From an uncultured Alphaproteobacteria bacterium (GTDB lineage: Bacteria > Pseudomonadota > Alphaproteobacteria > HIMB59 > GCA-002718135), in assembly GCA_902519435.1 (NCBI GenBank), contig CABYKC010000017.1, positions 1 to 15,293 on the forward strand: a stretch of DNA of 15,293 nt, read 5' to 3'. The notes beneath the pieces were generated by a model. That model did not search any database. It saw nothing but the letters and a program-made list of their open reading frames with translations, and was not told the DNA's origin. Positions 8,290 to 14,714 of this stretch are shown piece after piece (positions within the stretch are counted from its first letter, which is position 1; every line of letters begins with the position of its first letter). The translations under genes were made by a program, and so were the position numbers.

Positions 8290-8736
8290 ATGCAAACAGC
8301 TTTTAAAATAATAGATCACAAAGATGCTAGTAAAAATATACAAGATGAAATTACTTTATCTTATGAAGAACGATTTATACGACGAAAAAAATTAACAACA
8401 GATAATGGAACGGAATTTTTAGTTAATCTAGAAGAAACAGTCAGTATGGATGAAGATCATTATTTCGAATTAGAAAATGGAAATTTAATTCAAGTAGTTT
8501 CAAAAGAAGAAAATTTGATTGAAATTACAGGTAATAATTTAAAACATATTATTTGGCATATTGGCAACAGGCATTTACCTTGTCAAATTGAAGAGAAAAG
8601 AATTCTTATTCAAGATGATGCTGTAATTTTAGATATGATTTTAAAATTACACGGGAATGTAAAAAAAGTTTTTGAAAAATTTAAACCTGAAGGTGGAGCT
8701 TACGGTATGGGACGTACTCATAGTCATAAACACTAA
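8290..8736 (+). CDS. ureE: Urease accessory protein UreE (nickel metallochaperone)
   Basis: UreE binds nickel and hands it to UreG for urease activation. The 148-residue protein shows the family's two parts: an N-terminal peptide-binding-like domain (about 1-75) and a metal-binding domain (about 80-148). The latter carries the conserved WHIGNRHLPCQIEE segment, in which His90 matches the interface nickel-binding histidine, and later EGGAYGMGR. The C-terminal tail is short, HSHKH (144-148), far less His-rich than in Klebsiella; it still offers three histidines. It starts 5 bases after the ureC stop without a clear SD and ends one base before the ureF ATG. Confidence 0.96.
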   Translation: MQTAFKIIDHKDASKNIQDEITLSYEERFIRRKKLTTDNGTEFLVNLEETVSMDEDHYFELENGNLIQVVSKEENLIEITGNNLKHIIWHIGNRHLPCQIEEKRILIQDDAVILDMILKLHGNVKKVFEKFKPEGGAYGMGRTHSHKH

Positions 8737-8737
8737 A

Positions 8738-9373
8738 ATGAAAAAAATAAAAGATCCTCTTCAAATATTACAAATTTGGTTTTCTTCGTCTTTTCCTGTT
8801 GGTTCATATGCATACTCACATGGTTTAGAGGCATTAATAGATGGTAATAAAATTAAAAATAAAGATGATGTTAGAGAATATTTAGAAGCATTATTATTTT
8901 ATGGCAGTCTTCGAAATGATTATATTTTTTTAAAGTCTGTGTATGTGGGTGAAGAAATTAATGACTTAATTCTAGCAAGTGCTTCTTCAAAAGAAAGACA
9001 TATAGAAATGATTGATATGGGTAATTCATTTCGAAAGATAATGAAAGATAGTTGGGAGCTAGTATTAGAAGAAAATACATCTTTTGTTTATTGTATTAGC
9101 AAAGCAGCTCTTCATTTTAATATAAAATTTGATGACTTAATTAAATTTTATCTCCAGTCATATATTTCAAACTTAATTAATGTTTGTGTAAAGCATATTC
9201 CTATGTCACAAAAAGAGGGTCAGATATTAAATGTTAATTTTATTGATCAAATACAAAGATTTTTAGAAAGATCCGATCAACTAACTCTTAAAGATATTGG
9301 AACGAGTTTTTTTATTGGTGATATTTTTGCAATTAAACATGAAAATTTAGATTCAAGGATTTATTTAACATGA
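8738..9373 (+). CDS. ureF: Urease accessory protein UreF
   Basis: UreF joins UreD and UreG on apo-urease and is thought to act as a GTPase regulator and fidelity factor during nickel loading. The signature [18 protein letters not shown] lies near the N-terminus (about 16-33), the family's hallmark. The rest is mainly helical, with a conserved [10 protein letters not shown] segment and a C-terminal SRIYLT matching the usual SRLFRS-like end. The start is placed at ATG 8738, one base after the ureE stop. An in-frame ATG 66 bases upstream would add 22 residues read through ureE in another frame, which look unlike UreF. The product is 211 residues, slightly shorter than many UreF. The stop overlaps the ureG ATG (ATGA). 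Confidence 0.95.
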   Translation: MKKIKDPLQILQIWFSSSFPVGSYAYSHGLEALIDGNKIKNKDDVREYLEALLFYGSLRNDYIFLKSVYVGEEINDLILASASSKERHIEMIDMGNSFRKIMKDSWELVLEENTSFVYCISKAALHFNIKFDDLIKFYLQSYISNLINVCVKHIPMSQKEGQILNVNFIDQIQRFLERSDQLTLKDIGTSFFIGDIFAIKHENLDSRIYLT

Positions 9374-9981
9374 ACAATATAAATGGTCCGTTAAAAGTTG
9401 GTATAGGTGGAGGAATAGGAACAGGAAAAACTAGCTTAACAGAAGCTTTATGCCGTCATTTATCAAACAGAATTTCAATGGCAGTAATATCAAATGATAT
9501 TTATACAACTGAAGATGCAGAATATTTAATGAGAGCTCAAGTTCTTCCTATGGAAAGAATTAAAGGCGTTGAAACAGGTGGGTGTCCCCATACGGCAATC
9601 CGAGAAGATTGTTCAATTAATTTACTAGCCGTTGATGAAATGAAAAATAAATTTCCTGATTTAGAATTAATACTTATTGAATCAGGCGGTGATAATTTGG
9701 CAGCTACTTTTAGTCCAGAGTTAGTCGATTTAACAATTTATATGATTGATGTTGCCCAAGGAGCTGACATTCCAAGAAAAAAAGCTCCAGCTATAAAAAA
9801 ATCAGATTTGTTGGTAGTTAATAAAGTTGATTTAGCACCTCATGTCGATGTAAATATTGATCAAATGGAAGAGGATGTAAAGGAAGCCAGAAATGGGTTA
9901 CCTTATGTTTTCGGTGAAATGAAAAATAATAACGGAATAGAAAAAATTTCTGACTTCTTAATTTCTCAAGGTGGGATTTAA
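9370..9981 (+). CDS. ureG: Urease accessory protein UreG (nickel-delivery GTPase)
   Basis: SIMIBI-class GTPase that carries nickel from UreE to the UreDF-urease complex and releases it on GTP hydrolysis. Motifs in order: P-loop GGIGTGKT (residues 14-21), [10 protein letters not shown] (41-50), the nickel-binding Cys-Pro-His (72-74) within [19 protein letters not shown] (104-109) and the guanine-specific NKVD (151-154). The 203 residues match the family. The P-loop reads [11 protein letters not shown] where many homologues have GGPVGSGKT, which should still bind nucleotide. It overlaps the end of ureF by 4 bases. Its stop overlaps the stop of the leftward gene that follows, so no separate terminator lies directly behind the operon. 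Confidence 0.97.
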   Translation: MNNINGPLKVGIGGGIGTGKTSLTEALCRHLSNRISMAVISNDIYTTEDAEYLMRAQVLPMERIKGVETGGCPHTAIREDCSINLLAVDEMKNKFPDLELILIESGGDNLAATFSPELVDLTIYMIDVAQGADIPRKKAPAIKKSDLLVVNKVDLAPHVDVNIDQMEEDVKEARNGLPYVFGEMKNNNGIEKISDFLISQGGI

Positions 9982-10238
9982 TATTCTTGCTTCTCTAAAG
10001 TGTACACAGTGTCTGTACTATTAAATTTTGCATCAAATTCTTTTGATTTTGGATCTTCAAATAAAGCATAAAATTTATCTTGGTCAGTAACATTTGCCAT
10101 ACTAATAACATGACCATCTTTTACAAAAGCCATATCAAAGCCATCTGTGTATTTAGCTATATCTTCTTTAAAGTAATTATATAATTCCATATAATCATCT
10201 TTTGTAAATGTTCCTTTTGTAACAACACATAAGTTCAT
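9978..10238 (-). CDS. Small soluble protein of unknown function, possibly alpha/beta-barrel fold
   Basis: An 86-residue protein, [11 protein letters not shown] at the start, with alternating strand and helix segments and many acidic and aromatic residues. It looks like a single-domain dimeric alpha/beta-barrel (ABM- or DUF-type), but I do not recognise the family. The start chosen is the ATG at 10238 because GGAG (10245-10248) sits six bases upstream. The ATG at 10250 would place that SD inside the gene and adds only four residues. Its stop overlaps the ureG stop on the other strand. An intrinsic terminator facing this gene ends at 10257, so transcription must read through it or start downstream of it (see 10257-10293). 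It does not look clearly related to the other small protein at 4755-5039. Confidence 0.75.
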   Translation of the reverse strand: MNLCVVTKGTFTKDDYMELYNYFKEDIAKYTDGFDMAFVKDGHVISMANVTDQDKFYALFEDPKSKEFDAKFNSTDTVYTLEKQEY

Positions 10239-10244
10239 ATTTTT

Positions 10245-10248
10245 CTCC
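10245..10248 (-). promoter_or_regulatory. Shine-Dalgarno site deciding the start at 10238
   Basis: GGAG followed by six bases and then ATG at 10238. It overlaps the alternative ATG at 10250, so the downstream start is the better choice. Confidence 0.6.
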
Positions 10249-10254
10249 ATTTAG

Positions 10255-10362
10255 TCAAAAAAAAATCCTCACCATTTCTCTTAATGGGAGGATAATTTTA
10301 TACGTATCTCTTTTTAGCTGCTTGTGAACCGCAATAGAGTCAAATCGTTCAAATAAATACAT
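10255..10362 (-). CDS. Candidate 35-codon leader ORF spanning the terminator (doubtful)
   Basis: An ATG at 10362 opens 35 codons ending in TGA at 10257-10255, just after the terminator T-tract. The peptide begins MYLFERFDSIAVHKQLKRD and ends in two Phe encoded by the T-run; its middle is basic and amphipathic. No SD precedes it. If it is translated, ribosomes would cover the terminator hairpin and could allow read-through, as in leader-peptide attenuation. Alternatively it is a chance ORF or the remnant of a longer gene. There is no run of a single amino acid that would point to amino-acid sensing. Confidence 0.2.
   Translation of the reverse strand: MYLFERFDSIAVHKQLKRDTYKIILPLREMVRIFF
10257..10293 (-). 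terminator. Intrinsic terminator in the leader of the leftward small gene (possible attenuator)
   Basis: Read leftward, 10293-10265 folds into an 11-bp stem with one bulged base and a 6-base loop. The lower stem is ATCCTC/GAGGAT and the upper stem is CCATT/AATGG. Nine T (10265-10257) run on from its 3' end, the classic form of a Rho-independent terminator. It ends only 6 bases before ATG 10250 and 18 before the preferred ATG 10238, leaving no room for a promoter in between. That position suits a transcription attenuator or riboswitch expression platform for the small gene. On the + strand the hairpin is followed only by a weak AATTTT, so it could stop urease read-through poorly at best. A possible -10 (TATTAT, 10361-10366, - strand) has only a poor -35 upstream. 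Confidence 0.7.
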
Positions 10363-10476
10363 AATACAAATTTGTTACAATTCAATTAAATCTAATAATG
10401 TTATTAAAATTAAATAGCTCTTTTCGATAAAAGTTAATTTATTTGAACTTCTCATTACAAAACCTATATCTCAATT

Positions 10477-10761
10477 ATGAAAATTTTAGAAAATATATCT
10501 AATTTATTTAGCCAAAATAAAAATAATTCAGTCAAAGAAGATACTATTCCAGAAAATCTTCGTAGCAAAGAATTAGAATGGAAATTAGCTTTAATTGTTA
10601 GAAACATTGATGATGTAGAAGATATTGATCTAAAATTTGTTAGTGTTTCCAAAAAAGATATAGGTACCAAAAAAGATTTATTTACATCCTATAGATTGGA
10701 TTTCAATGGAAGAGAAAAATTAAATCTATTTAAAAAGAAATACAAAAATATACTTTTATAA
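10477..10761 (+). CDS. Small protein of unknown function
   Basis: A 94-residue, highly charged protein with no signal peptide or membrane segment, which I do not recognise. The N-terminal part (about 1-30) is rich in Asn, Ser, Lys and Glu. The centre has an acidic stretch with NIDDVEDIDLKFV (about 43-55), and the end is basic (FKKKYKNILL). No SD is visible before the ATG, as for several genes here. It is the only + strand gene between the leftward small gene and the leftward cluster. Its stop lies one base from the stop of the membrane protein at 10763, in a tail-to-tail arrangement. The overlapping leftward frame at 10464-10670 is less likely because it has no neighbour logic and an unremarkable sequence. 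Confidence 0.55.
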   Translation: MKILENISNLFSQNKNNSVKEDTIPENLRSKELEWKLALIVRNIDDVEDIDLKFVSVSKKDIGTKKDLFTSYRLDFNGREKLNLFKKKYKNILL

Positions 10762-10762
10762 A

Positions 10763-11167
10763 TTACTTATATTTATCAGAATACAAGTAAGGTATCCCAA
10801 TAACTAGAATAATATAGAAAACCATAAAGCCAGCAATAAGAGGTATAACTTCTCCAGCTGGTACTGTACTAAACGGACCTAAAACAAACCCATAAATAAC
10901 AAAAAGAATGTTTAAACCTACTAAATAATAACCACCACTTTTTTTCATACTGTACAACATATAAATTGTGTAAGCGATCGCTAATTGAAAAACTATACTA
11001 ACGATAAAATCTAAAGTGGAAACTTGAACATTAAAATCTCCTACAGGTGGTTGAACACCTTGACCTGAAAAATATCCATACGTAATTCGATAAGATGTAT
11101 CAATAAAATCAAGAGAGATAAGGATTAACATAATCCAATGTAGAGGTTTAAATAATCTTTCTTTCAT
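10763..11167 (-). CDS. Four-helix inner-membrane protein of unknown function
   Basis: A 134-residue protein with four hydrophobic segments (about residues 8-24, 48-70, 80-100 and 106-128) and a short basic C-terminal tail. The loop between helices 1 and 2 is polar, with Gly, Gln and a Pro-Pro pair. No family is recognised, and no enzymatic motif or cysteine pair is seen. It is the last gene of a leftward group, 17 bases after the bactofilin gene and probably co-transcribed with it. No SD is visible before the ATG. A role beside the bactofilin as membrane partner is conceivable, but only position supports it. Confidence 0.75.
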   Translation of the reverse strand: MKERLFKPLHWIMLILISLDFIDTSYRITYGYFSGQGVQPPVGDFNVQVSTLDFIVSIVFQLAIAYTIYMLYSMKKSGGYYLVGLNILFVIYGFVLGPFSTVPAGEVIPLIAGFMVFYIILVIGIPYLYSDKYK

Positions 11168-11184
11168 ACTAAAAAATATAATTA

Positions 11185-11634
11185 CTAATCTTTTTTAATT
11201 GCTTCTTGTAATGAATTATTTTCTTCTGATGGTTTTGAGTCTTTTTTAATAGGCTGTATCTTATCAGATTTTTTAATATCACCACTGATTTGACCACCAA
11301 GCTTAATTTGTATATTTTGATACTCAATGTCACCAGAAGCAACTCCCTGCTCTTGGATTGTTAAGGTACCAGAAGCTTTTATTTCACCTTCAAATTTTCC
11401 CCAGATGTCAGCATTATGTGTTTCTATATTTCCTTTGCAATCTCCAGTAGCGCCAATAACTACATTATCAGTTTTCATCGTAACATCAGCTTCACCATCA
11501 ATCTGAACTTCATCTGCTTTTTTAATTTCACCATTAATTGTTACCCCATGACCAATTACAACTTTTGCTGATCCCTTTTCAGGTCTAAATACATCAGTTG
11601 TTGGATTTGAATTATCATCTTTTTTATCAAACAT
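11185..11634 (-). CDS. Bactofilin family cytoskeletal protein
   Basis: Bactofilins polymerise without nucleotide into filaments, often membrane-linked, that organise cell-wall or morphogenesis proteins. The 149-residue protein has the expected build: a disordered, charged N-terminus (1-22), a beta-helix core (about 23-122) and a Lys/Ser/Glu-rich tail. The core consists of short repeated turns with the usual Gly and hydrophobic rhythm, for example VVIGHGVTINGEI, EVQIDGEADV, IWGKFEGEIKASGTLTI and IKLGGQISGDI. A strong SD (GGGAGG, four bases before the ATG) suggests good expression. It lies 109 bases downstream of the ion-channel gene on the same strand; that gap is AT-rich and shows no clear terminator. 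The core pattern makes the family call firm; the cellular role here is unknown. Confidence 0.92.
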   Translation of the reverse strand: MFDKKDDNSNPTTDVFRPEKGSAKVVIGHGVTINGEIKKADEVQIDGEADVTMKTDNVVIGATGDCKGNIETHNADIWGKFEGEIKASGTLTIQEQGVASGDIEYQNIQIKLGGQISGDIKKSDKIQPIKKDSKPSEENNSLQEAIKKD

Positions 11635-11743
11635 TATACCTCCCTATAGTTTTGTTAATGCAGGTAATCTACAACTGCTATAAATTTGTAAAATAATTAG
11701 CATATAAGCATTAATATTTGAAGATTTATGTAATTTTTACAGG

Positions 11744-12427
11744 TTATTTTTGATGATTTACAACATCAACAAGGATAGCAATCACCAAATTCAATATTGT
11801 AATAGAGCAGATTGAAATAAAGCTGAAAAAGTAAATCCATGCCCACCAGTAAATAGCCTGCATAGGCAGCATGACATTCTCCCAACTAGATAACGTTAAA
11901 ACTTGAAAAAGGGTAATTAGGGATATTCCCAGATCGGCCCATCGTTCTGGATCATCTTCCCCAAATAAAATTGATCCCATTGTTGCATAAATGTAAAGAA
12001 TGATAAACAGAAGTAGACTAACAAAAAATACTCTTTTTATTGAAGCAAGAATAGCTTCTATAATTTTCTTTAATTCGGGAATAACAGATATGAGTCGTAA
12101 CACTCTAAAAATACGAAGAAGTCGTAAAACTAAAAAACTAGAATTATTTGGAATTGGAATTAGTGAGATTGCTACAATGATTGTATCGAATACATTCCAA
12201 CCATCTTTTAGGAAATTTTTCTTTTCTTTTTCTCCAATAAAACGAATTAAAATTTCAATAACAAAGAAAACTGTGATTGCATAATCAAGTAAGTGAATAG
12301 TATTTAAAAATATAGGATCTAATTGATATGTTGTGGCCCCAATAAGAATTGCATTTAATATAATTATAACAACAACTGAAAATTGAAAAATACGATTATC
12401 TTTCAGCTTAGAAAAAAAATCTATCAT
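11744..12427 (-). CDS. Single-domain voltage-gated cation channel (BacNav-like superfamily)
   Basis: A 227-residue protein with the six-helix layout of bacterial voltage-gated channels, which act as tetramers. S4 is clear: Arg102, 105, 108 and 111 every third residue in LRLLRIFRVLRL, followed by an S4-S5 linker. The pore loop after S5 reads TLFQVLTLSSWENVM (about 172-186), aligning with the TLESW filter of NaChBac and NavAb. The key filter Glu is replaced by Ser180, and an acid, Glu183, appears three positions later. S6 (about 198-222) follows and the protein ends almost at once, lacking the C-terminal coiled coil of many relatives. It starts 6 bases after the AlkB-like gene, so they form an operon. 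Ion preference cannot be assumed to be sodium. Confidence 0.92.
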   Translation of the reverse strand: MIDFFSKLKDNRIFQFSVVVIIILNAILIGATTYQLDPIFLNTIHLLDYAITVFFVIEILIRFIGEKEKKNFLKDGWNVFDTIIVAISLIPIPNNSSFLVLRLLRIFRVLRLISVIPELKKIIEAILASIKRVFFVSLLLFIILYIYATMGSILFGEDDPERWADLGISLITLFQVLTLSSWENVMLPMQAIYWWAWIYFFSFISICSITILNLVIAILVDVVNHQK

Positions 12428-12433
12428 ATTTTA

Positions 12434-13453
12434 TTAAATAGTTTTTAAATTATCTATTTTCCTATCCATCACAAAAAACCACAAAGGAGGGATTAAAGCC
12501 ATAATTAACATGATGGAGTAATTAGCAGGCATCTCTATTGCTTTTTCTTCTTGAGATAAAAGAGGATAGGGCTTTGATGCGCTCTGGTGATGTTCAGCAT
12601 GAAGACCTAAATTAAATGTCGACCAATTAGCAGAGATGTGACGACTATTCCAAGAATGTAAATCTGTAAATCTTTCGTACCTTCCATTTTCTTTTTTTCT
12701 TTCTAAACCATAATGTTGAATATAATTTACTAACTCCAATAAGATTATGGATACAAAAGAATGAAAGATAATAAAAATTAAACCATTCATACCGGCAATT
12801 AAATAAGCAAATACTAAAAATAAAAATTCTAATACAAAATAATGAATCATTCTGTTTTGTAAACTAAATGTATTTAGATTTTTTCTATCAAGAATATTTT
12901 TTTCAATATTCCATGATGAAATCACACTATTGATCACACAGCGAATAAAATAAAAATAAAAATTTTCTCCTCTTCTAGCTGTAGCAGGATCTTCTTTAGT
13001 AGCTACATTTAAATGATGACCATAAATATGTTCAATTCGAAAATGGCCATAACAACATAAAACTAGTAAGAATACTCCTATACCGCGCATAAATTTATTT
13101 TTTCGATGAATAAGTTCATGTGCAGTTGTAATGCCGATAGAACCGCCAGACATACCTACAGCTGCCCCTAAAGCTGCAGCGGTTAATAAAGTGATAGTAG
13201 AGTCAGAAACAATAATTAAACCAAATATAATTAAAAATAAAATGCAGGGGAGTACGATTAAAATGGAAAAATTGTGAAACACACTTTCATTTAGCTCAAC
13301 ATCATCTTTACTTAAGTAAGGTAATACAAGGTCAATAATTGGCACTAATATGAAAATCCAAATAAAAGGTGAAATAGACCAAGATGGATTAATGATTAAT
13401 CCTAAAGAACTAGCAAATATCAAAATTAGCGGTGTTACAAGATAAAAAATCAT
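12434..13453 (-). CDS. AlkB-like membrane di-iron hydroxylase (alkane 1-monooxygenase family)
   Basis: Integral-membrane non-haem di-iron enzyme that inserts oxygen into terminal C-H bonds of alkanes or alkyl chains, using a rubredoxin as electron donor. The histidine boxes stand in family order: HELIHR (about 112-117), EHIYGHH (about 141-147), NYIQHYGLER (about 243-252) and LGLHAEHH (about 282-289). The characteristic ENGRYERF and HSWNSRH lie between the last two. About six hydrophobic helices surround them. At 339 residues it is shorter than classic AlkB (about 400), and the last box differs from LQRHSDHHA. The start is ATG 13453, with a TTG directly before it as an alternative; no SD. A TATAAT (13461-13466, - strand) lies 7 bases upstream, suggesting a nearly leaderless transcript. 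No rubredoxin gene is in view; the substrate is uncertain. Confidence 0.88.
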   Translation of the reverse strand: MIFYLVTPLILIFASSLGLIINPSWSISPFIWIFILVPIIDLVLPYLSKDDVELNESVFHNFSILIVLPCILFLIIFGLIIVSDSTITLLTAAALGAAVGMSGGSIGITTAHELIHRKNKFMRGIGVFLLVLCCYGHFRIEHIYGHHLNVATKEDPATARRGENFYFYFIRCVINSVISSWNIEKNILDRKNLNTFSLQNRMIHYFVLEFLFLVFAYLIAGMNGLIFIIFHSFVSIILLELVNYIQHYGLERKKENGRYERFTDLHSWNSRHISANWSTFNLGLHAEHHQSASKPYPLLSQEEKAIEMPANYSIMLIMALIPPLWFFVMDRKIDNLKTI

Positions 13454-13516
13454 CAAAATAATTATATATTATTTTTTTTTCTAAACTAATACCTAAATTA
13501 CTCTAAGAAAATTTAT

Positions 13517-14452
13517 ATGAATAATAACATAAAAGGTCTTATTTTAATTATTGTGGGGATGTTATTCATCATTACCCAGGACGTTTTAATAAAATACACC
13601 ATCCATGATGCTTCTTTAATGCAAATACTTGTATTTAGAGGAGGGGTAGGATTTTCATTGTTATGCCTATATTTAATTTACACAAAACAACCAATATTCT
13701 TTGGAACAGCGCACTCTTATATAGCAATTTTTAGAGGCTCAACATTCTTCTTCGGCTTTACCTTATTTTTTATCTCATTGAGCCAAATCACTTTAGCAGA
13801 AGCAACAAGTTTGTTTTTTGTGAGTCCATTTTTTATTACTATTTATTCTTACTTTATTCTGAATATAAAAATTGGCTTGAATAGAATATTTTCAATTTTT
13901 GTCGGTTTTAGTGGAACGCTTTTAATCATTAAGCCAGAATTTAATGACATAAATATTTATATGTTATTTCCAATCATTGCTGCTGCTACCTATGCTTTAT
14001 CAATGACATTAGCTAAAAAAACTGCAAAAAATGATAATTTATATCAACAAACTTTTCATATTTATATAGGTGCATTTGTTGGAGGAAGTGCAATTAGTAT
14101 TTTATTACATAATTCAGACTTTAATTTATCAATTTTTTCTATTCTTAGTAATCCCTGGATACTTAATGATCTTCAATTTATTGGATTAATACTTTTCATT
14201 TCTACAAGTGGAAGTCTTGGGATATTTTGTTTGATTGCAGCATACAGAGTAGGATCACCTTTAGTTAACAGTATAACTGAGTATGTCCATTTAATTTTTG
14301 CTATAATAATTGGAATTATTATTTTTTCTGAAGTACCAGATATAAACTCATTTATTGGTATTTTTCTTATTATGGTAAGTGGTATATTTGTTGTATTCAG
14401 AGAAAATAATCGTGAAGAATTAGTTGTATCCAAAACTACTCTTAGAACATAA
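13517..14452 (+). CDS. EamA/DMT-superfamily transporter
   Basis: A 311-residue integral-membrane protein with about ten hydrophobic helices arranged as two EamA repeats (about 8-136 and 148-292). Features typical of the drug/metabolite transporter superfamily include QDVLIKY in helix 1, VFRGGVGF at helix 2, the LAEATSLFFVSPFF segment in helix 4, and the matching second-half segment with GSPLVNSITEYVHLIFAII. Members export or import small metabolites such as amino acids, nucleotides or S-adenosylmethionine; the substrate cannot be read from the sequence. It is divergent from the AlkB-like gene across a 63-base AT-rich gap that must hold both promoters. No SD precedes the ATG, which follows AAAATTTAT, very like the sequence before the GMC gene start. 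Confidence 0.92.
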   Translation: MNNNIKGLILIIVGMLFIITQDVLIKYTIHDASLMQILVFRGGVGFSLLCLYLIYTKQPIFFGTAHSYIAIFRGSTFFFGFTLFFISLSQITLAEATSLFFVSPFFITIYSYFILNIKIGLNRIFSIFVGFSGTLLIIKPEFNDINIYMLFPIIAAATYALSMTLAKKTAKNDNLYQQTFHIYIGAFVGGSAISILLHNSDFNLSIFSILSNPWILNDLQFIGLILFISTSGSLGIFCLIAAYRVGSPLVNSITEYVHLIFAIIIGIIIFSEVPDINSFIGIFLIMVSGIFVVFRENNREELVVSKTTLRT

Positions 14453-14472
14453 TAAATTTATAATAATTTATT
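14451..14472. terminator. Weak bidirectional AT-only hairpin between convergent genes
   Basis: AATAAATT (14451-14458) pairs with AATTTATT (14465-14472) around a 6-base loop. It overlaps the stop codons of both the EamA gene and the leftward 64-residue gene. A few T follow on the + strand. The stem is all A-T, so its strength is doubtful, but its place between two converging genes fits a shared terminator. Confidence 0.3.
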
Positions 14473-14662
14473 TTTCAACAAATTTTTTCACAGTATCGTA
14501 AAATGAAGGTGTTACTGTAAAGTAATAGCCATTTTCTTCATGGACACTATTATTTCCAATACTATTATCTGAGTGAAAATCTACAAGGTGCTGATAAAAG
14601 CCATTGGGGTCATCTACATGGTATTCTCTTCCATCATCTGCTTTAACTATTAAAGTTTTCAT
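14468..14662 (-). CDS. Small protein of unknown function (64 residues)
   Basis: The protein starts MKTLIVKADDGREYHVDD and ends in a basic helix (SFYDTVKKFVEK). It has several His, Asp and Tyr, no cysteine and no membrane segment, and it is not recognised. The start is set at ATG 14662. The open frame extends to an ATG at 14833, but the extra 57 residues lie opposite the GMC oxidoreductase start and read as unstructured, Ile- and Phe-rich sequence. The gene is divergent from the GMC gene (52-base gap) and converges on the EamA gene. The coherent composition and the fit between neighbours support it as real; the function is unknown. Confidence 0.6.
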   Translation of the reverse strand: MKTLIVKADDGREYHVDDPNGFYQHLVDFHSDNSIGNNSVHEENGYYFTVTPSFYDTVKKFVEK

Positions 14663-14714
14663 CTTGATATTAAATATAGAAACACGTAAAAAATTAAAAT
14701 AGAAAAATTTATAT

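Noticed and set aside
8672..8737. Upstream start for ureF adding 22 residues
   Set aside because: The extension overlaps the His-tail end of ureE in another frame and does not resemble UreF. ATG 8738 directly after the ureE stop fits the operon and the family.
5047..9981. Genomic island with attachment sites around urease
   Set aside because: No integrase, no second copy of the tRNA 3' end and no repeats were noticed. Only the tRNA adjacency supports it, so it stays a question rather than a feature.
10294..10476. Known riboswitch (glycine, SAM or similar) upstream of the attenuator
   Set aside because: I could not match any remembered consensus core in this stretch, so no class is assigned.
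10464..10670. Leftward open frame opposite the small gene at 10477
   Set aside because: It competes with a slightly longer forward frame, ends beside no partner gene and has no SD. The forward frame is preferred, though neither is certain.
11635..11743. Promoter or inverted repeat before the bactofilin gene
   Set aside because: Only weak, partial matches (TTTACA-like with a poor -10) and a loosely spaced TGTAAAA/TTTTTACA pair were found, no better than expected by chance in such AT-rich DNA.
12000..12284. Forward frame opposite the ion-channel gene
   Set aside because: Its Arg/Lys-rich sequence is the mirror of the channel's S3-S4 region, and the channel signature on the other strand is clear.
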